NCBI GenBank assembly: GCA_022792295.1
Contig: JAAWAR010000050.1
Location: forward strand, 1 to 35,578
Reading direction: 5' to 3'
Length of the DNA stretch: 35,578 nucleotides
Source: Lachnospiraceae bacterium
GTDB taxonomy: Bacteria > Bacillota > Clostridia > Lachnospirales > Lachnospiraceae
Notes under the pieces: model-generated
Told to the model about the DNA's origin: nothing
Database searches by the model: none
Seen by the model: only the letters and a program-made list of their open reading frames with translations
Program-made: the position numbers and the translations under genes
In this document: positions 17,298 to 24,108 of the stretch, one piece after another
How positions within the stretch are numbered: the first letter of the stretch is position 1
Layout: every line of letters starts with the position of its first letter

Positions 17298-17333
17298 AAT
17301 CACAGGAGGGATCAGTTTCCTCCTGTGATTTTT
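17298..17333. terminator. Strong bidirectional terminator between convergent genes
   Basis: AATCACAGGAGG (17298-17309) and CCTCCTGTGATT (17319-17330) form a perfect 12-bp stem followed by TTT on the plus strand, with matching A's on the other side. The stop codon of the minus-strand gene (17312-17314) lies in the loop. Confidence 0.85.
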
Positions 17334-17677
17334 GCTGTCATACGATTGGGAAGGCAGACGATGAGTTCCCCGTCGTGCTGTATTTTTCCTTGACGGATAC
17401 AGATCTTGTCAGGACATGTTGCCTCTAAGACCCATACTTCGCCGTCTTGGATGAGGAGACGATTGGTGCCGCCAGAGGCGCTCTTGGCTGTAAATTCCTG
17501 ATCCGTATCGAGAGAAAGCGTGGCGGCAAGCTTCCCATCCACGGAGATTTCTACGGTGGCAGCGGGGCTTGTATGCCGGCTGCGGTTCCACGCAAAAAGG
17601 AGGGCGGACAGGGAAAGGATGACAAGGATCAAAAGGAGGTCACGCCTTCCCGTTCTGTTTGATTTGTCAGATTCCAT
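17312..17677 (-). CDS. NusG domain II-like membrane-anchored protein (EetA-like)
   Basis: This 121-residue protein has one N-terminal membrane segment (DLLLILVILSLSALLFAW, about 13-30) followed by a small extracytoplasmic beta domain. That domain carries EVWVLEATCPDKICIRQGKI and ELIVCLPNRM, which is the 'NusG domain II' family signature with a conserved C-P-D-K-x-C pair. The family is not a transcription factor; the name reflects fold only. Related proteins accompany ApbE and a Gx-transporter and are called EetA in the flavin-based extracellular electron transfer locus of Listeria and relatives. The ATG overlaps the apbE stop by one base (TGATG), so the two are translationally coupled. The EET role is inferred. 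Confidence 0.8.
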   Translation of the reverse strand: MESDKSNRTGRRDLLLILVILSLSALLFAWNRSRHTSPAATVEISVDGKLAATLSLDTDQEFTAKSASGGTNRLLIQDGEVWVLEATCPDKICIRQGKIQHDGELIVCLPNRMTAKITGGN

Positions 17678-18678
17678 CAGCCTCCCTCCTTTACATAAGC
17701 TTCCATGCCTTTGGAATAATAGATTTGATTATTCTCGTCGATAAAGCATGCATACACACCATCCATCGAATCGACAAGCCGCATTCCTTCTTCAAGCCCC
17801 AGAGAGAAGCAGACGGTCGAGAGTGCGTCGCCATCCGCCGAGGAATCGGAAAGGATTGTGACGGATATAAGACCGTTGTCATACGGATAGCCAGTCTTAG
17901 GATTCAGAATATGGTGATAGTTTTTGCCGTCAAAGACAAAATGTCTTTCATAGACGCCGGAGGTGACAACAGATTGATCGTCAACCTGCAAAACTGCGAA
18001 GGTCTCGCTGTGGTCTGCAAAGGGCTTTTGCAGCCCTACCGTAAATGGACTTTTATCCGGACGGGAGCCGATACAGAGTACATTCCCGCCCAGGTTAATA
18101 ATGGCGCTTTTTACGCCTGCCGCGACAAGATATTCCTTTAGACGGTCCGCAATATAGCCCTTGGCGGTGGCGCCTAGGTCAATGGATGCGGGAGAATGAA
18201 AAGTCAGGGAATTTTTATCCAGCGAAAGCACCTGGTAGCCGACCTGAGTCAGCGCCCGTTCAAGCTTGGCCTTATCGGGGAGCACGGCGGTATCGGAGGT
18301 AAAATCCCAGAGGGCGCTTACGGGCTCAATCGTGATGTCAAACGCACCTTTGGAGAGTTCGCAGTAATAGAGGCTTTTTTGCAGCAGGGCTGCCATGTCA
18401 TCGGAAAGGGAGACCGTCATGACGCCGTCGGCGCGATGATTGAGTGCATAGAGCTCGCTTGTCTCAAGTGTCCGGCTGAACATGGATTCGTACTCCTGAC
18501 AGAGCTTTATGGCATCATCCAGGATCGTTTCGTCTCCGGTATCGTAAAGCGTGATGCTTACAAATGTATTCAAAAGGAAAGCAGAGCGGCTGACGGGCTC
18601 GCGTTTGCCGCCGCGAAGGACAAACAGGGATAAAAGAAGGATGGCGCCAGATAAGAGGAACAGCGCATTTTTTTTCAT
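17677..18678 (-). CDS. apbE: FAD:protein FMN transferase (ApbE)
   Basis: This 333-residue protein starts at the ATG at 18678 (MKKNALFLL). The upstream ATG at 18699 lacks a ribosome binding site, while AAAAGGGG stands 10 bases before 18678. The N-terminal membrane/signal segment is followed by the ApbE fold: LNTFVSITLYD, PVSALWDFTS, SIDLGATAKGYIADRL, INLGGNVLCIGSRPD and HHILNPKTGYPYDNGLISVTIL. The D/G-A-T-A-K-G-Y motif and the H-I-L-N-P-K-T-G segment are the nucleotide- and metal-binding hallmarks. ApbE proteins transfer FMN from FAD onto a threonine of extracytoplasmic flavoproteins. No FMN-binding-domain substrate protein is seen nearby, so the target must lie elsewhere. Confidence 0.92.
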   Translation of the reverse strand: MKKNALFLLSGAILLLSLFVLRGGKREPVSRSAFLLNTFVSITLYDTGDETILDDAIKLCQEYESMFSRTLETSELYALNHRADGVMTVSLSDDMAALLQKSLYYCELSKGAFDITIEPVSALWDFTSDTAVLPDKAKLERALTQVGYQVLSLDKNSLTFHSPASIDLGATAKGYIADRLKEYLVAAGVKSAIINLGGNVLCIGSRPDKSPFTVGLQKPFADHSETFAVLQVDDQSVVTSGVYERHFVFDGKNYHHILNPKTGYPYDNGLISVTILSDSSADGDALSTVCFSLGLEEGMRLVDSMDGVYACFIDENNQIYYSKGMEAYVKEGG

Positions 18679-18717
18679 GAGGTTTGGCCCCTTTTGCATC
18701 GAAAGATTTCGCCTGTC

Positions 18718-18742
18718 ACAATTTTATTTTCAGCAAAATTGT
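18718..18742. promoter_or_regulatory. Inverted repeat in the apbE leader
   Basis: ACAATTTT (18718-18725) and AAAATTGT (18735-18742) form a perfect 8-bp inverted repeat with a 9-base spacer. It lies immediately downstream of the predicted apbE start (near 18748), in the divergent gap shared with the Gx-transporter gene. It may be an operator. Confidence 0.4.
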
Positions 18743-18754
18743 AACTTCGGCTTC

Positions 18755-18783
18755 ATTCTAACAAAACCATCCGGCAAAGTCAA
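18755..18783 (-). promoter_or_regulatory. Promoter of the apbE-eetA-like operon, TTGACT-17-TAGAAT
   Basis: On the minus strand TTGACT (18783-18778) and TAGAAT (18760-18755) are 17 bases apart, pointing toward apbE. The spacing is ideal, and it overlaps the leader of the divergent gene. Confidence 0.6.
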
Positions 18784-18805
18784 GAAAGAGGAGGCACTTT
18801 AGGAC

Positions 18806-19321
18806 ATGCAAAAGAATACGGCTGCAAAACGGGCGGCGCTTTATGGGCTGCTTGTTGCGCTTGCGATGGTACTGGGATTTGTGGACTCACTGATCCCGAT
18901 TCCCGTTCCGATTCCCGGCATAAAGCTGGGGCTTGCAAACCTGGCGACCGTGGCAGGGCTTTTTCTTGTGGGAATACCAGGAGCTGTCCTAATGACCGTG
19001 CTGCGCATTGTCTTAACGGGCCTGTCGTTTGGGAATCCCTATAGTATGCTTTATGGGTTATCCGGCAGCTTTTTGAGTCTGACGGTCATGGGAATCGGTA
19101 AAAAGTGCCGATGGTTTTCACCTGTCGGAATCAGTGTTCTGGGAGGCGTTTTTCATAATGTGGGTCAGCTCACATTTGCCGCATTTGTTGTGCGTACGCC
19201 GGGGGTATATGCGTATCTGCCATTTTTACTGACTGCAGGCTGTGTGACGGGGGTCGCGGTCGGAGTGATGGGCGGGATCGTGACGTCGCGGCTTGAGAGA
19301 TGGATCAGGGATTTTCTATAG
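18806..19321 (+). CDS. Gx transporter family membrane protein (EetB-like)
   Basis: This 171-residue protein is very hydrophobic with about five membrane helices. It contains PIPVPIPGIKLGLANLATVA, GLSFGNPYSMLYGLSGS and GGVFHNVGQLTFAAF. This is the Gx/heptaprenyl diphosphate synthase component I-like family, related to the ECF transporter S-component fold. In flavin-based EET loci the corresponding protein is called EetB, and a link with ApbE-dependent flavinylation was proposed for the family. It is divergent from apbE and the eetA-like gene. The start has GAGGAGG 14 bases upstream and AGGA nearer. What it carries is unknown. Confidence 0.85.
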   Translation: MQKNTAAKRAALYGLLVALAMVLGFVDSLIPIPVPIPGIKLGLANLATVAGLFLVGIPGAVLMTVLRIVLTGLSFGNPYSMLYGLSGSFLSLTVMGIGKKCRWFSPVGISVLGGVFHNVGQLTFAAFVVRTPGVYAYLPFLLTAGCVTGVAVGVMGGIVTSRLERWIRDFL

Positions 19322-19489
19322 CAGAAACCAATATTTCTTTTCCCGATTGCTTCCTCAAAAGGAGAGAACCACCTGCTATCAATATTGCCAGAAGGAGGCC
19401 GGTGTTTGTCAATAGAGTTGTCCGGTCATCGTGTCAGAGACATCCAAAACCCGTCCAGTCGTTTTGGCAGGCGCAGCAGGGCTTGAATC
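19316..19489 (-). pseudogene. C-terminal relic of a sortase-type cell-wall anchored protein
   Basis: One frame on the minus strand reads SSPAAPAKTTGRVLDVSD, a Pro/Ala/Thr-rich linker of the kind found before wall anchors. After an apparent frameshift near 19430 another frame reads DDRTTLLTNTG, then a hydrophobic run (LLLAILIAGGSLLL), then RKQSGKE, up to a stop at about 19316. The order L-x-x-T-G, hydrophobic helix, basic tail is a sorting signal. The relic directly follows the FMN reductase fragment, in its frame after a stop codon. No N-terminal part is present. The assignment to a sortase substrate is inference from this tail. Confidence 0.4.
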
Positions 19490-19492
19490 TTC

Positions 19493-19619
19493 TTAGCCCA
19501 AAAGCCAAATCAGTCTGCAGTCACAGCCTTTTGCCTTTAGTGCCTCCATGAACGGATGCGGCAGACAAAACGTATTCCCGTTTTTTCTTGGACTTCCCAT
19601 ATAAGATACAGGCACGCAT
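19493..19619 (-). pseudogene. N-terminal fragment of an NADPH-dependent FMN reductase, frameshifted
   Basis: The expected start MRACILYG is at 19619. With one extra base near position 19596 the frame shifts, and the correct continuation, GSPRKNGNT followed by FMEALKAKGCDCRLIW, lies in another frame that ends at TAA 19493-19495. GSPRKNGNT is the FMN-binding loop of the flavodoxin-like NADPH-dependent FMN reductase family. Only about 40 of some 180 residues remain. It starts 13 bases after the azlD stop and may once have been in that operon. Confidence 0.65.
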
Positions 19620-19632
19620 TTTTTTCTCGTCT

Positions 19633-19959
19633 TCAAAAAATAAACTGTACGAGCAGCATATAGAAGACGGTGCCGCTGGCAATCGACAAGAGCATCTGCC
19701 GTTTCCACAGATGCAGACCGACCACAACACAAATCGCAAGAAACTCGGGCAGACCGTGGCTGCCGGACAGGACAGAAACATGTTTCAGGCAGTAAACAAC
19801 CAGCATACCAAATATGGCAGCAGGGAGCACTTTCCCTAAGTACAGTATGTATTTAGGCGTTGGCTTTTTGGAAGAAAACAAAAGGAACGGTAAAAACCTT
19901 GTTGCCATTGTGCCGAGAACACAAAGTGCGATCGTAATAATCTGCTGTGTCAGTGTCAT
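19633..19959 (-). CDS. azlD: AzlD family branched-chain amino acid transport protein
   Basis: This 108-residue protein has about four membrane helices. It starts [20 protein letters not shown] and then RFLPFLLF, the characteristic AzlD opening (ALVTxxTRxLPF), with [17 protein letters not shown] following. AzlD is the small partner of AzlC in export of branched-chain amino acids and their analogues, and both act in the membrane. Its ATG overlaps the azlC stop by 4 bases (19956-19959). The two genes form one operon. Confidence 0.88.
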   Translation of the reverse strand: MTLTQQIITIALCVLGTMATRFLPFLLFSSKKPTPKYILYLGKVLPAAIFGMLVVYCLKHVSVLSGSHGLPEFLAICVVVGLHLWKRQMLLSIASGTVFYMLLVQFIF

Positions 19960-20678
19960 ACCATGCCGCCTTCCTTTTCAAGGGGTGTGCGGAATATTGT
20001 AAGGAAAAATAATATGCACACCATAGTCGGGATCATGAAGGAATCCGGGCCAAACAGTATAAGGCAGAGCACAGAAACCAGGACGCCGGTGAAAGAAGCG
20101 GCATGGCTTTTTTCCCTGAGCCACTGCTCGAGGAATATGACGATAAACATGGCTGTCATCACAAAATCCAGACCTTTGGTATTAAAAGAAATCAGGGAGC
20201 CCAAAATGCCACCGAGCGCAGCGCCGGACACCCAATAAAAATGGTTAAACAGGGTTACAAAAAACATGAACCAGCCCCGGTCTACGTTTTCGGGAATTTT
20301 TGCGGAATAATTGATAGAGAAGGTTTCGTCGCACATTCCAAAAATCAGATAAAATTTCTTGAAGCCCATTCCTTTGAATGGATCCAACATGGAAATTCCA
20401 TAAAACAAATGCCTTGCCTGTATCAGAACTGTCATGACGAGAACCTGGACAGGAGCGAAAGGGGACAGCAGCATTTTAACTGCCAAAAATTCAAGTGATC
20501 CACCAAAAATCGTAAGGCCCATGAGCATAGGATACAGAAAGCAGAAGCCTGATATGTGCATATAGATCCCATATGTTATGCCCAGGAACCAAAATCCAGC
20601 AAAAATCGGAATGGTGTGAGGAAACGCGTAATAGGCGGCCTGTTTTATAATTTGTTTGGAAGACATGGTTTTTTGCAT
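19956..20678 (-). CDS. azlC: AzlC family branched-chain amino acid exporter permease
   Basis: This 240-residue protein has about six to seven membrane helices. [20 protein letters not shown], then [20 protein letters not shown] and [14 protein letters not shown], match the AzlC family pattern (P-x-x-x-x-G...F-x-G-x-x-x-x-G, and RHLFYG). It forms the large subunit with AzlD encoded downstream. The start at 20678 has GAGGAG only 3 bases upstream. A second ATG four codons in (20666) would have a long spacing, so the start is uncertain by 4 residues. Confidence 0.88.
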   Translation of the reverse strand: MQKTMSSKQIIKQAAYYAFPHTIPIFAGFWFLGITYGIYMHISGFCFLYPMLMGLTIFGGSLEFLAVKMLLSPFAPVQVLVMTVLIQARHLFYGISMLDPFKGMGFKKFYLIFGMCDETFSINYSAKIPENVDRGWFMFFVTLFNHFYWVSGAALGGILGSLISFNTKGLDFVMTAMFIVIFLEQWLREKSHAASFTGVLVSVLCLILFGPDSFMIPTMVCILFFLTIFRTPLEKEGGMV

Positions 20679-20711
20679 TCGCTCCTCTCGTAGCTGTTGT
20701 TAGATTTCTTA

Positions 20712-20740
20712 ATAATATCATTGAATTTCTACACATGCAA
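20712..20740 (-). promoter_or_regulatory. Promoter of azlCD, TTGCAT-17-TATTAT
   Basis: On the minus strand TTGCAT (20740-20735) and TATTAT (20717-20712) are 17 bases apart, with the predicted start about 25 bases before the azlC ATG. Confidence 0.5.
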
Positions 20741-20841
20741 GCCCATAATTCCCCGCATGGATGGCTGCCGAGGGCAAAAGGCCGTATAGATGGAAGGATG
20801 CCGATTTCCACAAATTTATGGAAAAAATGGGAATGAAACGA

Positions 20842-20870
20842 TTGTATTGTCCGCATATTTTTATTATAAT
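20842..20870 (+). promoter_or_regulatory. Promoter of galT, TTGTAT-17-TATAAT
   Basis: TTGTAT (20842-20847) and a perfect TATAAT (20865-20870) have a 17-base spacer. Transcription would start near 20877, with GGGAGG and the ATG at 20908 downstream. Confidence 0.65.
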
Positions 20871-20907
20871 AGAAAAAACGAAAGTTTGACAGGGAGGAAC
20901 ATATAGT

Positions 20908-22407
20908 ATGATTTATAAAGCAATCCGCAATCTGATTGCATATGGAGAGCGTACCGGGCTTTTGGAGAAGGAGGATACGATCTACGCCATAAACCGTCTT
21001 CTGGATCTGCTTTGCCTTGACGAGTACGAGGAGGCAGAGGTGCCGGTATCCGAAGCGCCGCTTGAGGATATTTTAAGGGAGCTTTTAGAGTATGCAGCAG
21101 AAAAAGGCCTGTTAGAACACGACAGCGTGGTTTACCGGGATTTGTTTGATACGAAGCTCATGAATTGCCTGATGCCGCGTCCGAGTGAGGTCGTGAAAAA
21201 ATTCTGGGGGCTTTATAAGGAATCACCGGAGGCGGCAACCGAATACTTTTACAAGCTGAGCCAGGATTCCGACTACATCAGACGCTACCGCGTCATCAAA
21301 GACATGAAATGGGTCACTCCTACCGTGTACGGGGATATTGACATTACAGTCAACCTGTCAAAGCCTGAAAAAGATCCAAAGGCTATCGCCGCTGCAAAGC
21401 TTGCGAAGCAGAGCGGCTATCCGAAATGCCTTCTCTGCATGGAAAATGTCGGCTATGCGGGCCGCGTCAACCATCCGGCGCGCAGCACACATCGGATCAT
21501 TCCCCTGACGATGAACGGAGACGGCTGGGGGTTCCAGTATTCCCCCTATGTCTACTATAACGAACACTGCATCGTCTTCAACGGAAAGCATACGCCGATG
21601 CAGATTGACCGGAGTACCTTTATAAAGCTGTTTGATTTTGTGAAACAGTTCCCACATTATTTCCTGGGCTCGAATGCGGATCTGCCGATTGTGGGCGGCT
21701 CGATTTTGTCCCACGATCATTTTCAGGGAGGCCGTTATACCTTTGCGATGGCGAAGGCTCCGGTTGAGACAGAGCTTACCTTTAAAGGCTTTGAGGACGT
21801 TAAGGGAGGGATTGTAAAATGGCCTATGTCGGTAATCCGGCTTTCCTGCGCAGACAGCAGCCGCCTGATTGAGCTCGGCGATCGGATTCTTAAGGCATGG
21901 CGCAGCTACACGGATGAGGCGGCCTTTATCTTTGCCGAGACAGACGGTGAGCCGCACAATACGGTAACGCCTATCGCAAGATGGAGGAACGGAAATTTTG
22001 AACTCGATCTGGTACTCAGAAATAACATTACAACCAAGGAGCGCCCGTTGGGTGTCTTCCATCCGAATCCCAAGCTTCACCACATTAAAAAAGAAAACAT
22101 TGGGCTTATTGAGGTTATGGGGCTGGCGGTTCTGCCGGCAAGATTAAAAGAGGAGCTGGCTCTGTTAGCCGATTATATCGTAGAGGGAAAGGACATCCGG
22201 AGCGAGGAGTCGATCGAAAAGCATGCCGACTGGGTTAGGGAGTTCCTTCCGAAGTATGCGTCCGTGACAAAGGACAATGTGATGGAAATCTTAAAAGCCG
22301 AGGTAGGGTGTGCCTTTGCCGAGGTACTGGAGGATGCCGGTGTCTACAAGAGGAATGAGGCGGGCCGTCAGGCATTTTTGCGCTTCATCGACGGCGTTAA
22401 TCGCTGA
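20908..22407 (+). CDS. galT: Galactose-1-phosphate uridylyltransferase, class 2
   Basis: This 499-residue protein has the length of the Firmicutes-type (class 2) enzyme, longer than the roughly 350-residue class 1 type. PTVYGDIDITVNLSKPEKDP, GYPKCLLCMENVGYAGRVNH and VVGGSILSHDHFQGG-type sequence (IVGGSILSHDHFQGG) are visible. The H-x-H of SHDHFQGG holds the histidine that takes the UMP in catalysis. The Leloir pathway enzyme moves UMP from UDP-glucose to galactose-1-phosphate in the cytosol. It stands alone here, without galK or galE. GGGAGG precedes the ATG. Confidence 0.93.
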   Translation: MIYKAIRNLIAYGERTGLLEKEDTIYAINRLLDLLCLDEYEEAEVPVSEAPLEDILRELLEYAAEKGLLEHDSVVYRDLFDTKLMNCLMPRPSEVVKKFWGLYKESPEAATEYFYKLSQDSDYIRRYRVIKDMKWVTPTVYGDIDITVNLSKPEKDPKAIAAAKLAKQSGYPKCLLCMENVGYAGRVNHPARSTHRIIPLTMNGDGWGFQYSPYVYYNEHCIVFNGKHTPMQIDRSTFIKLFDFVKQFPHYFLGSNADLPIVGGSILSHDHFQGGRYTFAMAKAPVETELTFKGFEDVKGGIVKWPMSVIRLSCADSSRLIELGDRILKAWRSYTDEAAFIFAETDGEPHNTVTPIARWRNGNFELDLVLRNNITTKERPLGVFHPNPKLHHIKKENIGLIEVMGLAVLPARLKEELALLADYIVEGKDIRSEESIEKHADWVREFLPKYASVTKDNVMEILKAEVGCAFAEVLEDAGVYKRNEAGRQAFLRFIDGVNR

Positions 22408-22464
22408 AGAATCCATATCATTTTCCTTAATATTTTTACATTTTTATAAATTCACACAATAAAC

Positions 22465-22511
22465 TCGCCAATTTTGGGAAAGTATGGTATAATCTCGAGA
22501 GAGATTATACC
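22465..22511 (+). promoter_or_regulatory. Promoter of the cda cluster with -10 inside a palindrome
   Basis: TCGCCA (22465-22470), a 17-base spacer and TATAAT (22488-22493) form a plausible promoter. The -10 lies within a perfect 11-bp inverted repeat, GGTATAATCTC (22486-22496) and GAGATTATACC (22501-22511), with a GAGA loop. This could be an operator, a hairpin at the 5' end of the RNA, or the accidental result of a repeat landing on the promoter. Confidence 0.45.
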
Positions 22512-22565
22512 GCGCCGATTTGCGTCCGCTAAAAGGCGGACAGAATCCGAGGGAAATCGTGCGCA
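22491..22565 (+). repeat. Structured 75-bp repeat, copy 1
   Basis: It matches copy 2 (22603-22678) except for one substitution and one single-base gap. It starts AATCTCGAGAGAGATTATAC and ends GAAATCGTGCGCA. The centre is a hairpin, GTCCGC-TAAAA-GCGGAC. Outside it GATTT pairs with AAATC, and GCGC with GCGC. It lies in the predicted leader of the cda cluster. Confidence 0.85.
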
Positions 22566-22580
22566 TCGCCCGGAGGGCTG

Positions 22581-22597
22581 CCATGTCCGAAGGACAT
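22581..22597 (+). repeat. Hairpin between the two repeat copies
   Basis: CATGTCC-GAA-GGACATG is a perfect 7-bp stem with a 3-base loop. The sequence after it (GACAGAATCTCGAG) resembles that after the hairpins in both repeat copies (GACAGAATCCGAGG), so the block may be one degenerate array of three hairpin units. Confidence 0.6.
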
Positions 22598-22602
22598 GAC
22601 AG

Positions 22603-22678
22603 AATCTCGAGAGAGATTATACCGCGCCGATTTGTGTCCGCCTAAAAGGCGGACAGAATCCGAGGGAAATCGTGCGCA
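22603..22678 (+). repeat. Structured 76-bp repeat, copy 2
   Basis: This is the second copy of the element at 22491-22565, with hairpin GTCCGCC-TAAAA-GGCGGAC. Its left arm does not form the full palindrome seen at copy 1. It ends 49 bases before the start codon at 22728. The rest of the gap 22408-22727 holds an AT-rich stretch after galT without a clear terminator. Confidence 0.85.
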
Positions 22679-22727
22679 AGGATTGTGAAAGGCACTGTAC
22701 CATATCCTCCAACCGGAAGGAGAAGCT

Positions 22728-23147
22728 ATGTTAAACGAGGAAAAAATCAGACTGATGACGGAAATCGCCATGTTTGAAAAAAAGGCCAGGAAAGAGGTTT
22801 TCCCGATCAACCGTTACTTTAAGGGGGACTATATTTCGAGTCATTTGATTCGTTCCTTTGCGGCCTATACGTTTACCTGTGCGATCTGCCTGGCTCTATG
22901 GATCCTGTATAGAAGCGAGGAGCTTTTAAATACCATGGATATCAAGATCTTCACGGATTACGCAAAAAATCTGGCTGTTTATTATGTGACAGGGCTGCTG
23001 TTTTATCTGGCGATCACCTGGTGGGTCTATTTCAGACGCTATACGGCGGCCAACAAGAACATGAAGATATACCAGGCGAAACTCAGACGCCTGGAGAAAA
23101 AATACGAGGCTTCGGCTTCCAGGGAGAGCGAGGGGGAACAGAGATGA
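22728..23147 (+). CDS. Small membrane protein upstream of cdaA
   Basis: This 139-residue protein has a cytosolic charged N-terminus (residues 1-40), two membrane helices at about 44-64 and 83-103, and a charged, helical C-terminal tail (AKLRRLEKKYEASASRESEG). GAAGGAG is before the ATG. Its stop overlaps the next start by 4 bases (ATGA at 23144-23147), so the two are translationally coupled. The family is not recognised. Its constant partner here is the larger membrane protein downstream, and both precede the c-di-AMP synthase. Confidence 0.7.
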   Translation: MLNEEKIRLMTEIAMFEKKARKEVFPINRYFKGDYISSHLIRSFAAYTFTCAICLALWILYRSEELLNTMDIKIFTDYAKNLAVYYVTGLLFYLAITWWVYFRRYTAANKNMKIYQAKLRRLEKKYEASASRESEGEQR

Positions 23148-24088
23148 TGATGGGACTTCTTGTTTTTAAAGAAAATATGAAACGGCTGTATGCAAAATGC
23201 AGTCTGTATCTGATTCCGGCCGTGAAATTCTGCCTGGGGTTTGGCGTATTCTATTTGATTAACGAAAACATCGGGTTTATGGCCAGACTCAAAAATCCGG
23301 TTATTGCGGTGGTACTGGGTCTGATTGCCTCGTTTGTACCTTGCGGAGTGACAGCATTTTTTGCAGGCTGTTTCATGATTGCGCACGTCGCGCAGGTCTC
23401 TTTAGAGGTTGCGCTGATTCTTTTGGTGTTCATTCTGGTGGTGATGATGCTTTATTACGGCTTCAGGCCGGGGGATGGCTATCTTCTTCTTTTGACGCCG
23501 GTCCTGTTTTTCGTAAATATCCCTTATTTTGTGCCGCTGCTCGTGGGACTGTCAGGAAGCCTTGTGTCGATCGTGCCGGTGAGCTGCGGGGTTTGTGTGT
23601 ACTATATTATAATGTACTTGAAGCAGAATGCGGGGGTCCTGGCGGGGAGTACGATGAGCGAGATGGCTGCGCGTTTTTTGCAGATCGTAAAAAATGTCTT
23701 CGGAAACGAGCTCATGTGGGTCATGGTGGCAGCTTTTGCGGCTGCCATACTGGTGGTATTTTTGATTAAAAATCTGTCGGTGGATTATGCCTGGTCGATT
23801 GCGATTGTTGCGGGCGTGATTACGCAGCTCGCTGTGATTTTTATCGGCGACTTTAACTTTAACCTGCCGATTTCGGCCAGTTCGATGGTGATCGGAATTG
23901 TGCTTTCGGTGCTTTTGGCGCTGATCTATCAATTTTTCGTGTTCGCGGTGGATTATTCACGAACCGAATATCTTCAATATGAGGATGACGAATATTATTA
24001 CTATGTGAAAGCCGTGCCAAAGCTTGCGGTATCTGCGCCCGATGTGAAGGTGCGCCGGATCAACTCAAGAAAGGCCGTAAAGCATTAA
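23144..24088 (+). CDS. Polytopic membrane protein upstream of cdaA
   Basis: This protein has 314 residues from the ATG at 23144. About eight to ten membrane helices are packed between residues 20 and 280. The C-terminal tail is cytosolic and has a tyrosine- and acid-rich stretch (EYLQYEDDEYYYYVKAVPKL). No transport or enzyme motif is recognised. AGGGGG stands before the start, which overlaps the upstream stop. A much longer frame starting at 23021 would overlap the upstream gene and is not supported. The stop is 20 bases before the proposed cdaA start. It may be a membrane partner of the c-di-AMP system, but only context suggests this. Confidence 0.7.
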   Translation: MMMGLLVFKENMKRLYAKCSLYLIPAVKFCLGFGVFYLINENIGFMARLKNPVIAVVLGLIASFVPCGVTAFFAGCFMIAHVAQVSLEVALILLVFILVVMMLYYGFRPGDGYLLLLTPVLFFVNIPYFVPLLVGLSGSLVSIVPVSCGVCVYYIIMYLKQNAGVLAGSTMSEMAARFLQIVKNVFGNELMWVMVAAFAAAILVVFLIKNLSVDYAWSIAIVAGVITQLAVIFIGDFNFNLPISASSMVIGIVLSVLLALIYQFFVFAVDYSRTEYLQYEDDEYYYYVKAVPKLAVSAPDVKVRRINSRKAVKH

Positions 24089-24108
24089 AAAGGGGTGTGA
24101 GGTCTGAC

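Noticed and set aside
18551..18802. Plus-strand frame in the apbE / Gx-transporter divergent region
   Set aside because: Covers the apbE start, promoter and inverted repeat. Product has no coherent features.
21358..22083. Antisense frame of 241 codons opposite galT
   Set aside because: galT motifs are unambiguous. The antisense product has no recognised domain.
22491..22678. Possible CRISPR array from two near-identical repeats
   Set aside because: Only two 75-bp copies with internal hairpins and a 37-base gap, no short repeats with uniform spacers and no cas genes.
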